DNA of 22,446 bases from Chara braunii (Eukaryota; Streptophyta; Charophyceae; Charales; Characeae): assembly GCA_003427395.1 (NCBI GenBank), contig BFEA01000440.1, forward strand, positions 736,932 through 759,377, read 5' to 3'. Below are positions 1 through 9,436 of the stretch, one piece after another. Numbering within the stretch: the first letter of the stretch is position 1; each line of letters opens with the position of its first letter. The translations under genes and the position numbers were made by a program. The notes beneath the pieces are model-generated. The model saw nothing but the letters and a program-made list of their open reading frames with translations, was not told the DNA's origin and did no database searches.

Positions 1-476
1 AAGTAGTTGAGGACGAGAAAAAAAAACTAAGTGGGCAAAGAAGAAAAAGAAAACAAACAACAGTATTTTTCGGCGAAAGGGAGGGGTAGGGTAAGTGGTT
101 GAGGACCAAGAAAAAAAAGAGTAAGTGAGCAAAGAAAAAAAAGAAAACGAATAGCACTATTCTTCGACGACAGGGGGGAATGTGGTAAGTTGAGGACGAG
201 AAAAAAAACTAAGTGAACAAAGAAAAAACAAAAAACAAATAGCAGTATTCTTCGACGAAAGGGGGGGATGGGGTAAGTGGTTGAGGACCAAGAAAAAAAA
301 GACTAAGTGAGCAAAGAAAAAAAAGAAAACAAATGACATTATTCTTCGGCGAAAGGGGGGTATGGGGTAAGTGGTTGAGGACGACAAAAAAAAGACTAAG
401 TGAGCAAATAAAAGAAGAAAACAAATAGCAGTTTTCTTCGGCGAAAGGGGGGGATGGGGTAAGTGGTTGAGGATGA
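1..476. repeat. Tandem array of 88-94 bp units
   Basis: Five consecutive units begin at 1, 93, 187, 275 and 369, with a partial sixth at 461. Each unit starts with AAGTGGTTGAGGA or a close variant, continues with A-rich DNA containing GTGAGCAAAG, and ends with TTCTTCGGCGAAAGGGGGG followed by ATGGGGT. Unit lengths are 92, 94, 88, 94 and 92 bp. The array is cut by the left edge of the window, so its full length is unknown. Open frames across it are low-complexity and not believable as genes. Confidence 0.93.
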
Positions 477-775
477 TCGTACTCTTTTTAATACTTGTGC
501 ACCGAATCTTCTTTATAGAAATACCAAATATTTACACGTCAGTTAACCATATCCCGATAAAACCAGGGGTGATCGGGGATGCACGCTGGGTGGAGGGGCT
601 TGCGAATGATGGGGTGGATTTACTGTCCCTGTTTGGGGGGGCGGTTGGACTTGGACTCAGAGTAGAGCAGGGGCGTGTCCTGCTGGCAGGTCCTTGGGCT
701 GATGTCCTCCTCTAGAATTTTGCATTGTGCTTGATGAATTCATTTTCGTCCAATTTTCCCAGTTCTGATTTTCGC

Positions 776-2065
776 CTAAAATATGTTTTTAAGCGAAAGC
801 AGAGACGTAGGGTGATCCCAGTGGTTGTGCTTCTCCAGCACGTTGTCCAGAAAGATCTGCATAAAAAGGAGAACCCCGCTGAGAGTCCACTCAAAGTTAG
901 TCCTAAAGCGTGCTGTGGACATTTCTAGCGACTGCGGATGTGTGAACCATCTGAGGGTCAAGCCAGTTTTGAGGGTCTTGGCTTTGGGATCCAGCAGCAG
1001 TAGGACCGGGGTGATACTCTTCGGAAAAGAAAGCGTGTCAGGTAGCACAACCCCTATAACATCTTCAGTGTTTAGTTTCTCCGATCCAACATTTCAGATG
1101 TTTCAGAATGACAGCAGTAAATGGAGAACCCCTCCACCCTTCCACGGTGAAACCAGGTTGGAGTGTGTCAGACTTAAGTCGGGAGGAATGTTGGACGCCA
1201 GCCGTAGGTGATCTAAGACCAAGGAACCACTCCCCTTCCCCGTTTTTTCGTGTGAACAAAAAAATGACCATTCCTGGTGGCAATGACATTGGGGCAGTGT
1301 CATCCTCCATAAGCCTAACCAGTTCGCGAAACTTTTTAGGAGGGGTGTGTAGGATGAGGTCATCGTCCAACACAGGTTGTGTGGTCTCATCATATTATGC
1401 AGTATTTCAGTCATCCGGATGCGCAGTTGGGAGGAGTGGAGAGAGACAACTTTCGGAATTTGTTTCTCTCGCTCTCCCAGCTCTCCAGACGGGAGTAGCT
1501 GTAGCTGCAGTTGTGTCTCCATTGATTGCAGAGGACCCTCCAGGTGACTATCCTAGAGCGCACATCCCTGTTGCTGGCTAAATTGTTTACGTTGCTGTTC
1601 TGATCCCCTGATATGTAGAGGTTCTCATGGGAGGGTATGAAGTGTGGCGCACAACTCTTGCACCAGAACTTTCGGCCAGGCCAAACCTTCGTGGAAAAAG
1701 GCTTCCTCCAAGGCGCTTACGTTGCATCGAGTCTCTTGTGCAACTCCACCCCAGCGGGTGTTTGCATAATTTTCAATTTTATCCAGGAAGTCATTTACCA
1801 CAAGGACTATAGCAGCACCCACATCCATCCAATCAATGGATGAGATAGCATTATATTTCTCCACTATGGCCAACACCTGAGGGTTGTACATCAGTAACCT
1901 TTTGGCCTGTCCCCAATAACCATTGTTCAATTTGTTTTCCGATTTGTCATCCGTTTGGGAGAATATCTTCGTGAGGGTCCAATCTGTGAGGAATGTCAGT
2001 TTTTACTTGACCTCATCATTGGCTGTAAAAGGTGGGGGGCTACCTTGGTCCGACGGGGGGCTCAT
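776..2065 (-). pseudogene. Unassigned C-terminal region of the gag-like gene
   Basis: This region is protein-like, not low complexity, and I do not recognise it. Segments in reading order are LTFLTDWTLTKIFSQTDD, NNGYWGQAKRLLMYNPQVLA, IVEKYNAISSIDWMDVGAA, VVNDFLDKIENYANTRWGG, then after a frame change LDDDLILHTPPKKFRELVRL, PPGMVIFLFTRKNGEGEW, FTVEGWRGSPFTAVILKHL, and after another change LPDTLSFPKSITPVLLLLD, LTLRWFTHPQSLEMSTARF and FEWTLSGVLLFMQIFLDN. In-frame stops lie at 2003-2005 (next to Lys), 1625-1627 and 1553-1555. The composition (aromatic, hydrophobic and charged residues mixed, periodic hydrophobics) suggests a folded alpha/beta domain. No polymerase, protease or nuclease motif is visible. 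Confidence 0.5.
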
Positions 2066-2175
2066 TGGTGGGGCTATCTCCACCTCCATATCCACGGGCC
2101 GTGCTTGCTGCTACATCGGTGATGGAGGCTCCAGTAGGGGGGCGGAGGTGTCCATGTCCTATGGCTTTTAGCCTT

Positions 2176-3150
2176 CTACCCTTCCTCATACCAGCCTGGG
2201 AGGACAAGATACGGGTGTTCAGACTGGTATTGTATTTGCTGTTGCTGTACCCTTTGTCTCTCCACTTCTTGCTGTCTGAAAATCTGTAGCTGGTGTCGTT
2301 GTTGCTGCAGAATTTGTTGTTGTTGGGAACACAACTGATGCTGCCATTGCAGGTGCAAATGTTGCAGGGTGCGTTGCTGCTATGCCTGTCTGTCTTGGTA
2401 CTGCTGGTGGTGGTATTGCGCCAACTAAGCTTGCAGCAGGAGATGAACGTGTTTTTCACACTCTCTCCTTTGAAGGCTGTGTTGTTGTTGTTGTTGCTGA
2501 GTCTGCAATTGGGTTTGGTGCATGCGCTGAATATGTTGTTGCAGCAGTTGTTCATGTTGTTGAGTTTGTGCGGACTGGAACTTTTGATGTTGCGGGAGCA
2601 GTAATTGCTGTTGCAGCTGCTCCTGCCGCTGCGGGTAGTGCGATTGGGTTTGTTGTTGCAGCTGTATGTGGTTTTCGATCTGGGCCAGTTGTAATTGTTG
2701 TTGGTGCTGGAGCATCTGCTGGTGTTGTAGATCCTCTTGCTGTTGGATTTGGTGCGTCTGGCCTTGTGGTTGGTGCCTCTGTTGTGTCTGCATCATGTGT
2801 TGGTGCTGTAGTTGGGCCTGCTGGAGTTTCAGGCTTTGTTGTTGCTCCTGTTGGACCTTCTTTGGGAGTTGCCCCTCGTCCTGATCTCGGCCCTGACACA
2901 GGTAATGGTCCTGCTGAATTAGCATCCTGTCTATTTGCTCAGGTTGAGGTGGCACATGTCGGACATCCTGGCGGTGTGGCAACTGCTGATGGTGTAGCTG
3001 CCGTACCTCTTGCAGTGGCTGGTGCTGATGCTGCTGGTGTGTTGATGGACCCTGCAGTTCAGGTGTGAGGCAGTCCTGGATCTGTTGTTGGCTGCTCAGC
3101 AGAGGCGGGACAATTGCAGGTGAAGATTTCGGAGTTGCGACTTCTCCAAT
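2176..3150 (-). pseudogene. Glutamine-rich tract of the gag-like gene
   Basis: About 325 codons in one minus-strand frame are dominated by Gln with His, Leu and Met, including the runs QEQQQ, QHQQQLQLAQ and QTQQQQQQH. The codons are a mix of CAG and CAA. Two TAG stops (near 2423-2425 and 2380) fall inside glutamine-rich surroundings and are best explained as CAG-to-TAG changes, because the Gln-rich pattern resumes directly after them and runs on to GWYEEG at 2176. Such tracts usually form flexible or self-associating segments. The opposite strand and the other frames give Val/Gly- or Thr/Pro-rich shadow products here. Confidence 0.75.
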
Positions 3151-4049
3151 CGATCCTCCTGTGATCCCCCATTGCTCTGTTGTGAAGGTTGAGACTGTTG
3201 CAGCTGCATGGACTGGGACTGTTGTGCCGCTGTCGATTGACCCAGTGCATCCTGTTCTAATCCGGGCGGGCTGTCTTGTGGTGTGGGCATAGCGTTCCAG
3301 TGGATGTGTGGGGAAGATTCTGATGCTCGAGCATTAAGCCGAGGCATTTCCCAATGTTGGGAAAATGCAGCGTCCTTTATTTTGTTAAGGAGCGAGTTGG
3401 CTTTCAGACAGACTTGCTGCGTTTTCATAGAGTTTGTGATCCCATCCCTCATTACATTAATGCTTCCCGTTTGTGCCACCGCTAGGATGTTGTGGACGGT
3501 CTTTTCTAAGCCCAGGGACGTGCGAGTAATTCCCGGGTCGCTCGTCATCAATTGCGGTGCCTTGGGGGGAGCTGTCTGCCCACCCTGCATTTTTGGAGAG
3601 GATTTGGCTGGCTCCAAGAGTGCCGGTTGCTGGACCTGCATGGCTCTCTGTCAGAGCGTGGGGGGTTGTTGTACCTGTTTTGTCCCTCCTTTAATGGATG
3701 ACCCTGCCGCTTTTGGTGCAACCGGTTGCTGGGTGTGCTCAGTCATTATCTTTGTGAGGACATTGACATTGTTGTTACCTCGTCGTTCATGTGTTCCTGG
3801 ATCAAGTGCTTTGCCCACTCCGGAAATGGGCTGTTTGTAACCCCCGGTATAGGGGGGAGAGGGGCAGGTGACGTCTTTGCCTTGACAGGAGAAATACCAT
3901 CTCTCCCCCTTGGTTGCTCAGCCGAGTCCCGAACTGCTCCCCTGTGTTGCGGGGACTGTGGTTGTCTGCCCTGTCCCGACGTCGGGAGATGGTACTGTTG
4001 ATCCCGGAAAGGCAGTGTCATTGCAGTCCCCACCTCCTCCATGCAGTCC

Positions 4050-5577
4050 TTTGCCAGGTGGTTCACCCCCCTCAAAGACAAGTTTTTTGTCACCTCCGGG
4101 AGCTGGGGGGGAAGGGGTGGGTAGTACCATAATCACGGGAGCTGTATTGTTGTCTCGCCCTCTTCCTTGCACCAACCTGGCTTGAGCTGCACTCTTCTGT
4201 TTATGGGCAAGTGGCTGCTGGGCCTGTCCTTTGCCAGGTCCGGGAGTGGGTTTTTCTGATCCTGGTGCTACATACTGCTCGGTGTGCTCAGTGTTTCCAG
4301 ACTTTTCAGAACCTGTCCCCCTCTGCAGGTGCAGTTCAGATCGTTTGTGTAGAGGCGTTGTTGCCCTCAGGGTGGCATCCTTATCGCCTCCTGTATCCGC
4401 CGGTCCTGCATCCAAGGGCATTACTTCCTCAAAGGCAGGCTGATTGTCACTTTGGGGGGCATGAGAGGAGGCGGTAGGTTGCACCTTCGCGTTGGCGGAG
4501 GGATTACGGACACCCGCACCCGGCTGAATAGGATGACTGTTCTCCACAGTGGTAGGCTGGTTATCCTCCTCGGACGAGGAGGGGGGTTCGGGGGTCGACT
4601 CAATTATTCCTCGCTGTCGCTTTGGTTTGTATAGTCGTTGGGCATGGAGCTGAGGCAGACCTGTGTTGCTTGCGGTTCGCTTGTCTTGCTGTGCATCAGA
4701 TGTGTTTGGGTGTTTTGTGCTGTTTCCCACTGTCCTTTCCCATCTTCCTGTTATGTTAGTGTTTGTCATGGGCTTCCACATAGATCGGCCGCACCTAGCA
4801 CCCTGTTCCGATGGATCTGGGGTGGCCCCCTTTTTGCCTTTCTGCTTGTAATCATCGTTAATTACCACCCTCGCTCCTGACGGAAAAACTGATGGTTGGC
4901 CTTTCCCTTGCCAAAACCATTTCCCGGGGCGGCCATCTGCATATGCTCTGAACATCCAGCCCTCAAGGTCCTTCTCTTCAGGGAACCATCTCTCTTCATC
5001 CATCGCGTGGGGGGTAACCAATCCTCTGATTTTCGTTTTGTAATTGTTCGAGCACTGGTCATCGGTGCATAGGTGGCCCCTTGCTTTGCATGCGTAACAC
5101 CACGGATCCTGCGTATGGCTGACAGGGACCTAGAATTCCTTGCCACCTTGGGAATATCTCGATTCTTCATTCAGGGGGAAGGGGTATGATTTATCCCAGT
5201 CTACTGCCACCAATAGAGAGTCTTCACGCTTCCCCAGGAATTGGGGTAGGTCCGTGATGTACCCTTTAACATGGGCGATGTTTTTTAGATCTGTGAGGAT
5301 CGCACCCTGCACGCAGAGAGGTGCAAATCAAAATTCCACCTAGAAATTTGAATTCATCAGGTGTTCCCTTTGCTCATCACTGGATTGCAGGTTGGTCGGC
5401 GACCATGAGACCACTTGCACATGTTTGCCTTTGAACTGCAATACCTTATTTTTTAGAATTATGTGCTTGTTAGTCCACTACAACGCCACAACTGTGATGC
5501 AGTCTGGATTGTCCACTTCGATCTAGAAGTGGTCGTGCACCAGCTGGCGGCAGTGATCGCAACCAGGAATTTTAGGA
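4050..5577 (-). pseudogene. N-terminal part: DUF4283-like domain and basic linker
   Basis: One minus-strand frame can be followed from 5577 to about 4050 with no frameshift but five stop codons, at 5523-5525, 5478-5480, 5340-5342, 5328-5330 and 5130-5132. Before the zinc knuckle the pattern fits DUF4283: an ILKNKVLQFKGKHVQVVSW stretch, a WSPTNL motif, then CVQGAILTDLKNIAHVKGYI and LLVAVDWDKSYPFPL. In plant DUF4283 proteins these positions hold the W-x-P motif and the F-W-V segment; the stop at 5340 sits exactly where Trp is expected (F-stop-V-E-F). After the knuckle come ERWFPEEKDLEGWMFRAYAD and KGQPSVFPSGARVVINDDY, then a long Pro/Ser/Thr/Gln-rich linker. The family assignment rests on pattern and gene order rather than on a profile search. 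Confidence 0.6.
5052..5099 (-). other. Variant CCHC zinc knuckle coding segment
   Basis: The encoded peptide is CYACKARGHLCTDDQC. The first half matches the retroviral-type knuckle C-x2-C-x4-H, but the last cysteine lies six residues after the histidine instead of four; an extra cysteine sits at H+2. All four expected ligands can be named as C, C, H and C with spacing 2-4-6. This is a single-stranded nucleic-acid binding motif in gag-type proteins and is the firmest landmark for the identity and strand of this gene. Confidence 0.75.
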
Positions 5578-5579
5578 AT

Positions 5580-5925
5580 ACCTGTACCATACCTGACCAC
5601 ACCACCTTTAAAAACCAACCACCCATACCCACCCTATACCTGACCAATTAGACCCTTACCTAGCCGTACCTGCTTGAAAAGTAAAAAATATGTACTTGTA
5701 CCCATCCTACCTAGGACCTCTTCGGAATGTAACTGCCCATAGGCCCCATACCCACCCGTGGACAATTTTTTTTTTAACCACCCATACCCACCTGAACCCA
5801 AACCGTTTGTTAACCACCCGTACCCTACCCAGGTGATGTTTTCGTTACCCGTGCCCACCCATACCCGCCGGTCCCACCCACAACTGTATGCACCCGCCCA
5901 TGCCCGCCCGCACCTATAACCCACC
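5580..5925. repeat. Degenerate CCACCCATACCC-type low-complexity DNA
   Basis: The plus strand is pyrimidine-rich and repeats variants of ACCCACCCATACCC, ACCACCCATACCC and CACCCGCCCATGCCC many times, with spacers of T-rich DNA. The minus strand therefore reads as Gly/Trp/Tyr-rich peptide, which I treat as an artefact. The same motif type returns at 12770-12900. Confidence 0.75.
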
Positions 5926-6000
5926 CTTCCCTAACCGCCCCTAACCACCCCTAATTGCCCTTAATCGCTCCTAACCACCCCTAAGTGTCCCTTGCCCCTA
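5926..6000. repeat. Degenerate 10-bp repeat (CCCCTAACCA)
   Basis: About seven consecutive 10-bp units follow the pattern CCCTAACCGC, CCCTAACCAC, CCCTAATTGC, CCTTAATCGC, TCCTAACCAC, CCCTAAGTGT. The period and the CCCTAA core recall telomere-type sequence but the unit is 10 bp, not 7. Confidence 0.7.
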
Positions 6001-6027
6001 TTTGATGACGAGTATTACATTCCTGAT

Positions 6028-6124
6028 GACAAATGCTGAGTAGCATTCTTGCTTTGAATCTTTCTTTCAAAATTATACATGTGTATCATTGAATCAATAA
6101 TTATAGTCAAATGCTGAGTAGCAT
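6028..6124. repeat. Direct repeat pair, 19 bp, 78 bp apart
   Basis: GACAAATGCTGAGTAGCAT at 6028-6046 recurs as GTCAAATGCTGAGTAGCAT at 6106-6124 with one mismatch. The DNA between is AT-rich and contains no open frame. It may be a small tandem duplication or the target duplication of a short insertion. Confidence 0.8.
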
Positions 6125-6125
6125 C

Positions 6126-6258
6126 GTACCCGGGCTCAGTGACTGAACCCGGACGCTTGGTACCGAGCTCGAACATTGCCCAAAATAGACCGAGCCCGAT
6201 TTTTTTTTTTTTTTTATATAGGGGGGGGGGCGTGAGGGGCATTGCTCATCACTCCTGA

Positions 6259-6297
<39 letters not shown>

Positions 6298-6355
6298 ACA
6301 CACGCACACCCCATAGGCACTCCACACACACTCCACACACCACACACACATGAGG
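6126..6355. repeat. Imperfect palindrome, T and G homopolymers, AC repeat
   Basis: Near 6133-6151 the sequence GGGCTCAGTGACTGAACCC is an imperfect palindrome. A T run of about 16 bases (from 6200) is followed by TATATA and a G run of about 10 bases. A pure AC repeat of about 17 units spans 6263-6296, followed by interrupted AC/CCACAC repeats to about 6350. No gene is visible here. Confidence 0.75.
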
Positions 6356-6384
6356 ACGCGCTCGACAACCCCCTATTTTGCGCT

Positions 6385-6456
6385 CGGCCGAACATGTGTC
6401 AGCCGAGCGTCCAAACATGTTCGGTTGCTTGGTGGGGCGCCGAACATGTTCGGTGT
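6385..6456. repeat. Three CGAACATGT-type palindromic motifs
   Basis: GCCGAACATGTGTC, CCAAACATGTTCGG and the perfect 14-bp palindrome CCGAACATGTTCGG occur within 70 bp, near 6388, 6412 and 6442. Repeated short palindromes of this kind can be protein binding sites or element termini, but nothing here shows which. Confidence 0.6.
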
Positions 6457-7091
6457 GCTACACAAGTCAAATGATCATTACTTGTAGAGTCATACCTCAA
6501 TTTTCCTAAAACGAGCACCTCTTAACAACCAGCGGAAAAAATATGAAAAACATACCTGCTCTGTTAGGAAATACTCCAAAAAACAGACCTCCAAAAATCA
6601 TACTTCAAATTCCGTAAGAAGAGCAGATCGGAACAACAAGAAAAACACACATGCTTCATTGACGTAGGAGTTTGAAAAAGAGATAAAGTTCACTCATACA
6701 TTAAATTATTGACACCAATAAAAGTTTATCCCTATGAAAAGGTGAAAAAGAACAAAAGTGTTGAAACAAATTTTGCAGATCATGCAGAACAAAACTTGCT
6801 AAGTTTTTATCCCATGTCTGTTAAAAGTCTGCGCTTTCTGGACTATATTATAAATCCATAACATTTCGTCATTGTTCCTATGTTCCTATCTAAAATTAAA
6901 ATTAAACCATTGCCTTTGAAAATGCTTTCTGTTGTCAAATGGATCAGCCGAAGTGCTGAAGTCTGCAGTTGACTCTAAACAACACATCATCCTACTTACC
7001 GCTCGACGGACGCAAGGAAAAAAAAAAGTCGCTAAACCAAAATAAAAAAGAGCATATCGCAGGAAGCCAGTAACCTGTAAACCAAAGACAC
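6457..7091. other. AT-rich non-coding DNA with a diverged direct repeat
   Basis: No convincing gene is present. A diverged direct repeat of about 42 bp occurs at 6490-6531 and 6598-6639 (both begin TCATACYTCAA and contain GAGCA and AACAAC). Its position next to the 3' end of the hAT gene would suit a transposon subterminal region, but I could not find a matching terminal inverted repeat on the other side. Confidence 0.5.
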
Positions 7092-7289
7092 TCATGTGTC
7101 GGTCTTCCCAACCAGGTCGCAGTTGGACTGGACAACGAGCACATCATCCACAACAGACGGATTTAACTGTTTTTTTTTTTTTGTCATAGTGTTTCATGCG
7201 TCCGAGAAGTTGCACTCACTCTTGGAACTCGACGCAGGAACACACAAGACAACACGTGCAGCACGCGCTATGATTGACAAAAGTTGGAG
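7092..7289 (-). pseudogene. hATC dimerisation domain of the hAT gene (shifted frame)
   Basis: The end of the transposase is visible only after a frame change. From 7289 the minus strand reads LQLLSIIARAARVVLCVPA, then SSSKSECNFSDA, a stop (where hATC has Gly), NTMTKKKKQLNPSVVDDVLV and VQSNCDL, ending at a stop at 7092-7094. S-x-S-E-x-x-F-S followed by T-x-K-K-x-x-L-x-P is the signature of the hATC domain that dimerises these transposases. It follows directly on the DILVW-stop-KAKG segment at 7334, where two Trp are usual. Confidence 0.85.
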
Positions 7290-9306
7290 CAGCAATTGAT
7301 CCTCTGCATTTTTCGCACACTCCCCTTTGCCTTCTACCACACTAGTATGTCAAACTTCTTTTTCTCTTTTTTTGTCAGTTTCAAACTGAAGTAGAACTCC
7401 AACTCCTTATTAATGCGTTGTGCAAGGGTCAGTGGCCTTGTGCGAGCAATGGGCAGATCCTCCTCCTCCTCTTCATCCGTGCTGCACAATGTTAACCCAT
7501 CGGGGATCTCTCTCGCAGACTTTTTCTTCCTTCGCTTCGCTGGCCGCTTCACCTCGGATGCAGCAGGCGCCTCAGTTGACTCGTTGTTCCCATCCTTAAC
7601 ACTAAGCATAATCTTCTGCAAGCAATTCCTTCCTCAATCAACCTGAGTTTCAAACAGACCAAAACGGTCCAACCTGTTTTTCTGTCGAGGATCAAGCAAA
7701 GCTGCAACAATATGGAGGTCATGCAATATCTATTTGTTCTTCAACACATCACTGATCAACGTCTTACCAACTATGATGTGGTCTGAGTCTGATGGGACGA
7801 TGAACTTCTTACCTTCGTCATCCTCACCGTTGCATGGCTGATTACGTGGTTTGCAATACTCCAACAGAGCTCTGTGCTCGAATGCCACAAGGTGCAGTGT
7901 TGGTTCCAGGTATTGCTCAAACTTCAGGGTCGCGGTGTGGAACCGTTTCAAAAACTGTGTCAGTTCTGCGAGCGAGTTTTTATCAATCCTCGTGATGAGG
8001 AACTGTTTATTGGCTTGCCGATTGGTATTGGCCAGCCTGGCGAGGACATTTGCCACATCATCATAACTGTCCAAAACGCTGTTCAGAGAAATGAACAACG
8101 AATTTCACCGGGTCGCATTTTCCTGCTTCAATGTTTTATTTAAAGTGTTCTGCAAGTTGACCTGTTCGAAATATCGCACCAACTCTTTACAGTTGTCGAT
8201 CATTTCGAACAGATGCGGTGCAAATTCATGATACCTATAAAAAGGTGCAGACCTGTCTCCATCTGTTGTTGTTGTGGTTTTGTTGAATACTGTCCTCAGG
8301 ACAGTTGCAATCTTGTGATCGGAACATGGTATCCACTTATAGACTTTGCGAATCCCTTCTGTCGCGGCCATATTCGACCCGCTATCAGTGCGCACTACAC
8401 ATTGGGCTGCATCTTTGTAGCTGAACTCTTGAAAGCAGTCGTGAAATCATTTGAGAATCGCAGGCCCTGTGTGCGATTCCTCATGGAACGCTTTTAGCGT
8501 GCGTGCAATTTAAAAGCATTGTCGATGTAGTGCATGGTCACAGACATGAACGGTTTTTTTTTTGCTTCGTCGGTCCACATGTCTGCTATAAATCCCGCAT
8601 GCACACCGTCATTGAAATGGTCCTTCACCATTTCCTTCACCTTTTCACGGATGGAGGAGGCTGTCCAACAACATGGCGTTTGACTGTGTTGGGGACAGGC
8701 AACACGTTCCTCATCTGCATGGCCTTGCCGACAGCTTCCCCTTAGGTCGTAGGCTTCCTGCACAATCTCCACAAAACCCTCATCGCCTACCACGGTGAAG
8801 AGGCGCAAATCTTTGCAGCACCACATGGCGATTTTCTTAGCCATCTTGTCTTTTTGTGCTGCTGTGGGTTCGGCGGACGTGGCAAACAAGCACATGAGGC
8901 CTGCTCCTTCTGGTTCCTTGCGACATGTGTGTTGTCGCAGGGTGCTTGTCCCGTGCGAGGTGGTGAAAGCATAAACTCTAAAACATCGTTTACATGCTAT
9001 ATATCCGTTGCCATGCTCTCGAACAGGAGCTCCGTCAGCGGAATACACATGGGCAAAGGATTTCCAACAGTCAGAAATGTTGTCCTTCTCATCTTTCAAG
9101 ATAAAAGGAGGGTTGGTTCCTCCTTTTTTAAGGGCTATCTGAACGAGCACTTTAAACTGTTTCATATCAGGGGCCGTTGCAGAAGATGATGCAATCCCAG
9201 TGCTCGCTTTCGGCTCCTCTTGCACACTTTTCCGTTTGGGATCAGAGCGGTCTAACTCATCCGATGACCCAAACCCCTCAATGCCCTCATGCACAACAAG
9301 CTCCAT
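7092..9306 (-). pseudogene. hAT-family transposase, decayed
   Basis: A cut-and-paste DNA transposase gene of about 738 codons, the usual hAT size. Start chosen at the ATG at 9306. In order: a BED zinc finger (8923-9066; D-C-W-K-S-F, then C-x2-C and TSTLRQHTC), AKKIAMWCCKDLRLF, the D-x-W-T region GFIADMWTDEAKKKPFMSV, then RTDSGSNMAATEG (second acidic residue), WIPCSDHKIATVL, ENATR-stop-NS (Trp replaced by stop), VAALLDPRQKNRLDRFGLFE (hAT LDPR motif) and a C-terminal hATC domain. Two compensating frameshifts lie between about 8730 and 8650, one frame change near 8490 and one near 7300. In-frame stops are at 8447, 8105, 7730, 7634 and 7334. It cannot make a full protein. No terminal inverted repeats or target duplication were found. 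Confidence 0.9.
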
Positions 9307-9369
9307 TGAGAGGTATTTATCAGTCCAATGGGGTGGATTCCAAACCGGTACCAGAGCCTGACACCAACG

Positions 9370-9436
9370 GGCCTGACTCAATTGCTATAACGCTGAACTG
9401 TTGAAACTGGAAATACAGGCTGAAGTCAAATCTAAA
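9370..9436 (+). ncRNA. tRNA-like sequence (SINE head or tRNA pseudogene), copy 1
   Basis: The stretch GCCTGACTCAATTGCTATAA, then CGCTGAACTGTTGAAA, then GAAGTCAAATCT, resembles the second copy at 10888-10955 in order and spacing. Both contain TGAACTGTTGAAA, in the place of an anticodon arm. The A-box is poor (GACTCAATTGC) and the B-box is weak (GTCAAATC). It is more diverged than copy 2 and is recognised mainly by that comparison. Confidence 0.35.

Larger units (their letters stand above)
540..5577 (-). pseudogene. Large gag-like gene (DUF4283-like, CCHC, Gln-rich), broken
   Basis: Read on the minus strand, protein-like sequence runs for about 5 kb (roughly 1,680 codons) but is interrupted by at least nine stops and several frameshifts. 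The order is a DUF4283-like domain, a zinc knuckle, a W/F-containing segment (residues such as GWMFRAYADGRPGKWFWQGK), a Pro/Ser/Thr-rich linker, a very Gln-rich tract and a C-terminal region I do not recognise. DUF4283 plus zinc knuckle is typical of plant retroelement gag or LINE ORF1 proteins, so nucleic-acid binding is likely. No endonuclease, reverse transcriptase or integrase is visible downstream. The frames followed, named by coordinate modulo 3 of the first codon base, are 2 (5577 to about 4050), 1 (to about 3780), 2 (to about 3150), 0 (to about 2170), 1 (to about 1400), 2 (to about 1065) and 1 (to 776). The true 3' end is unclear; a stop at 543-545 closes a proline-rich tail. An intron-containing host gene is a less likely alternative. 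Confidence 0.7.

Noticed and set aside
1108-1581. Plus-strand open frame of 157 codons.
   Set aside because: It opposes the minus-strand C-terminal region, which has the more protein-like composition and continuity with its neighbours.
2552-2899. Minus-strand Thr/Pro/Ala-rich open frame.
   Set aside because: Alternative frame of the same Gln-rich tract; the flanking sequence fits the Gln frame, which also continues further.
2382-3068. Plus-strand open frame of 228 codons rich in Val, Ala and Gly.
   Set aside because: It is the complement of the Gln-rich coding tract on the minus strand; its composition follows from complementary CAA/CAG codons.
3283-3840. Plus-strand open frame of 185 codons, Cys-rich.
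   Set aside because: Shadow of the minus-strand linker and Gln-containing region (frame continuing to 3096).
5634-5924. Minus-strand Gly/Trp/Tyr-rich open frame of 96 codons, like a glycine-rich protein.
   Set aside because: Produced by the degenerate CCACCCATACCC repeat; no start context or non-repetitive sequence.
5926-6000. Interstitial telomere sequence.
   Set aside because: The CCCTAA core is embedded in a 10-bp unit, which differs from the 7-bp plant telomere repeat.
6155-6175. GCTTGGTACCGAGCTCG looks like a cloning polylinker (KpnI and SacI sites).
   Set aside because: Flanks do not continue into vector sequence, and the surrounding DNA contains related GAGC/GCTC palindromes, so coincidence or native sequence is more likely.
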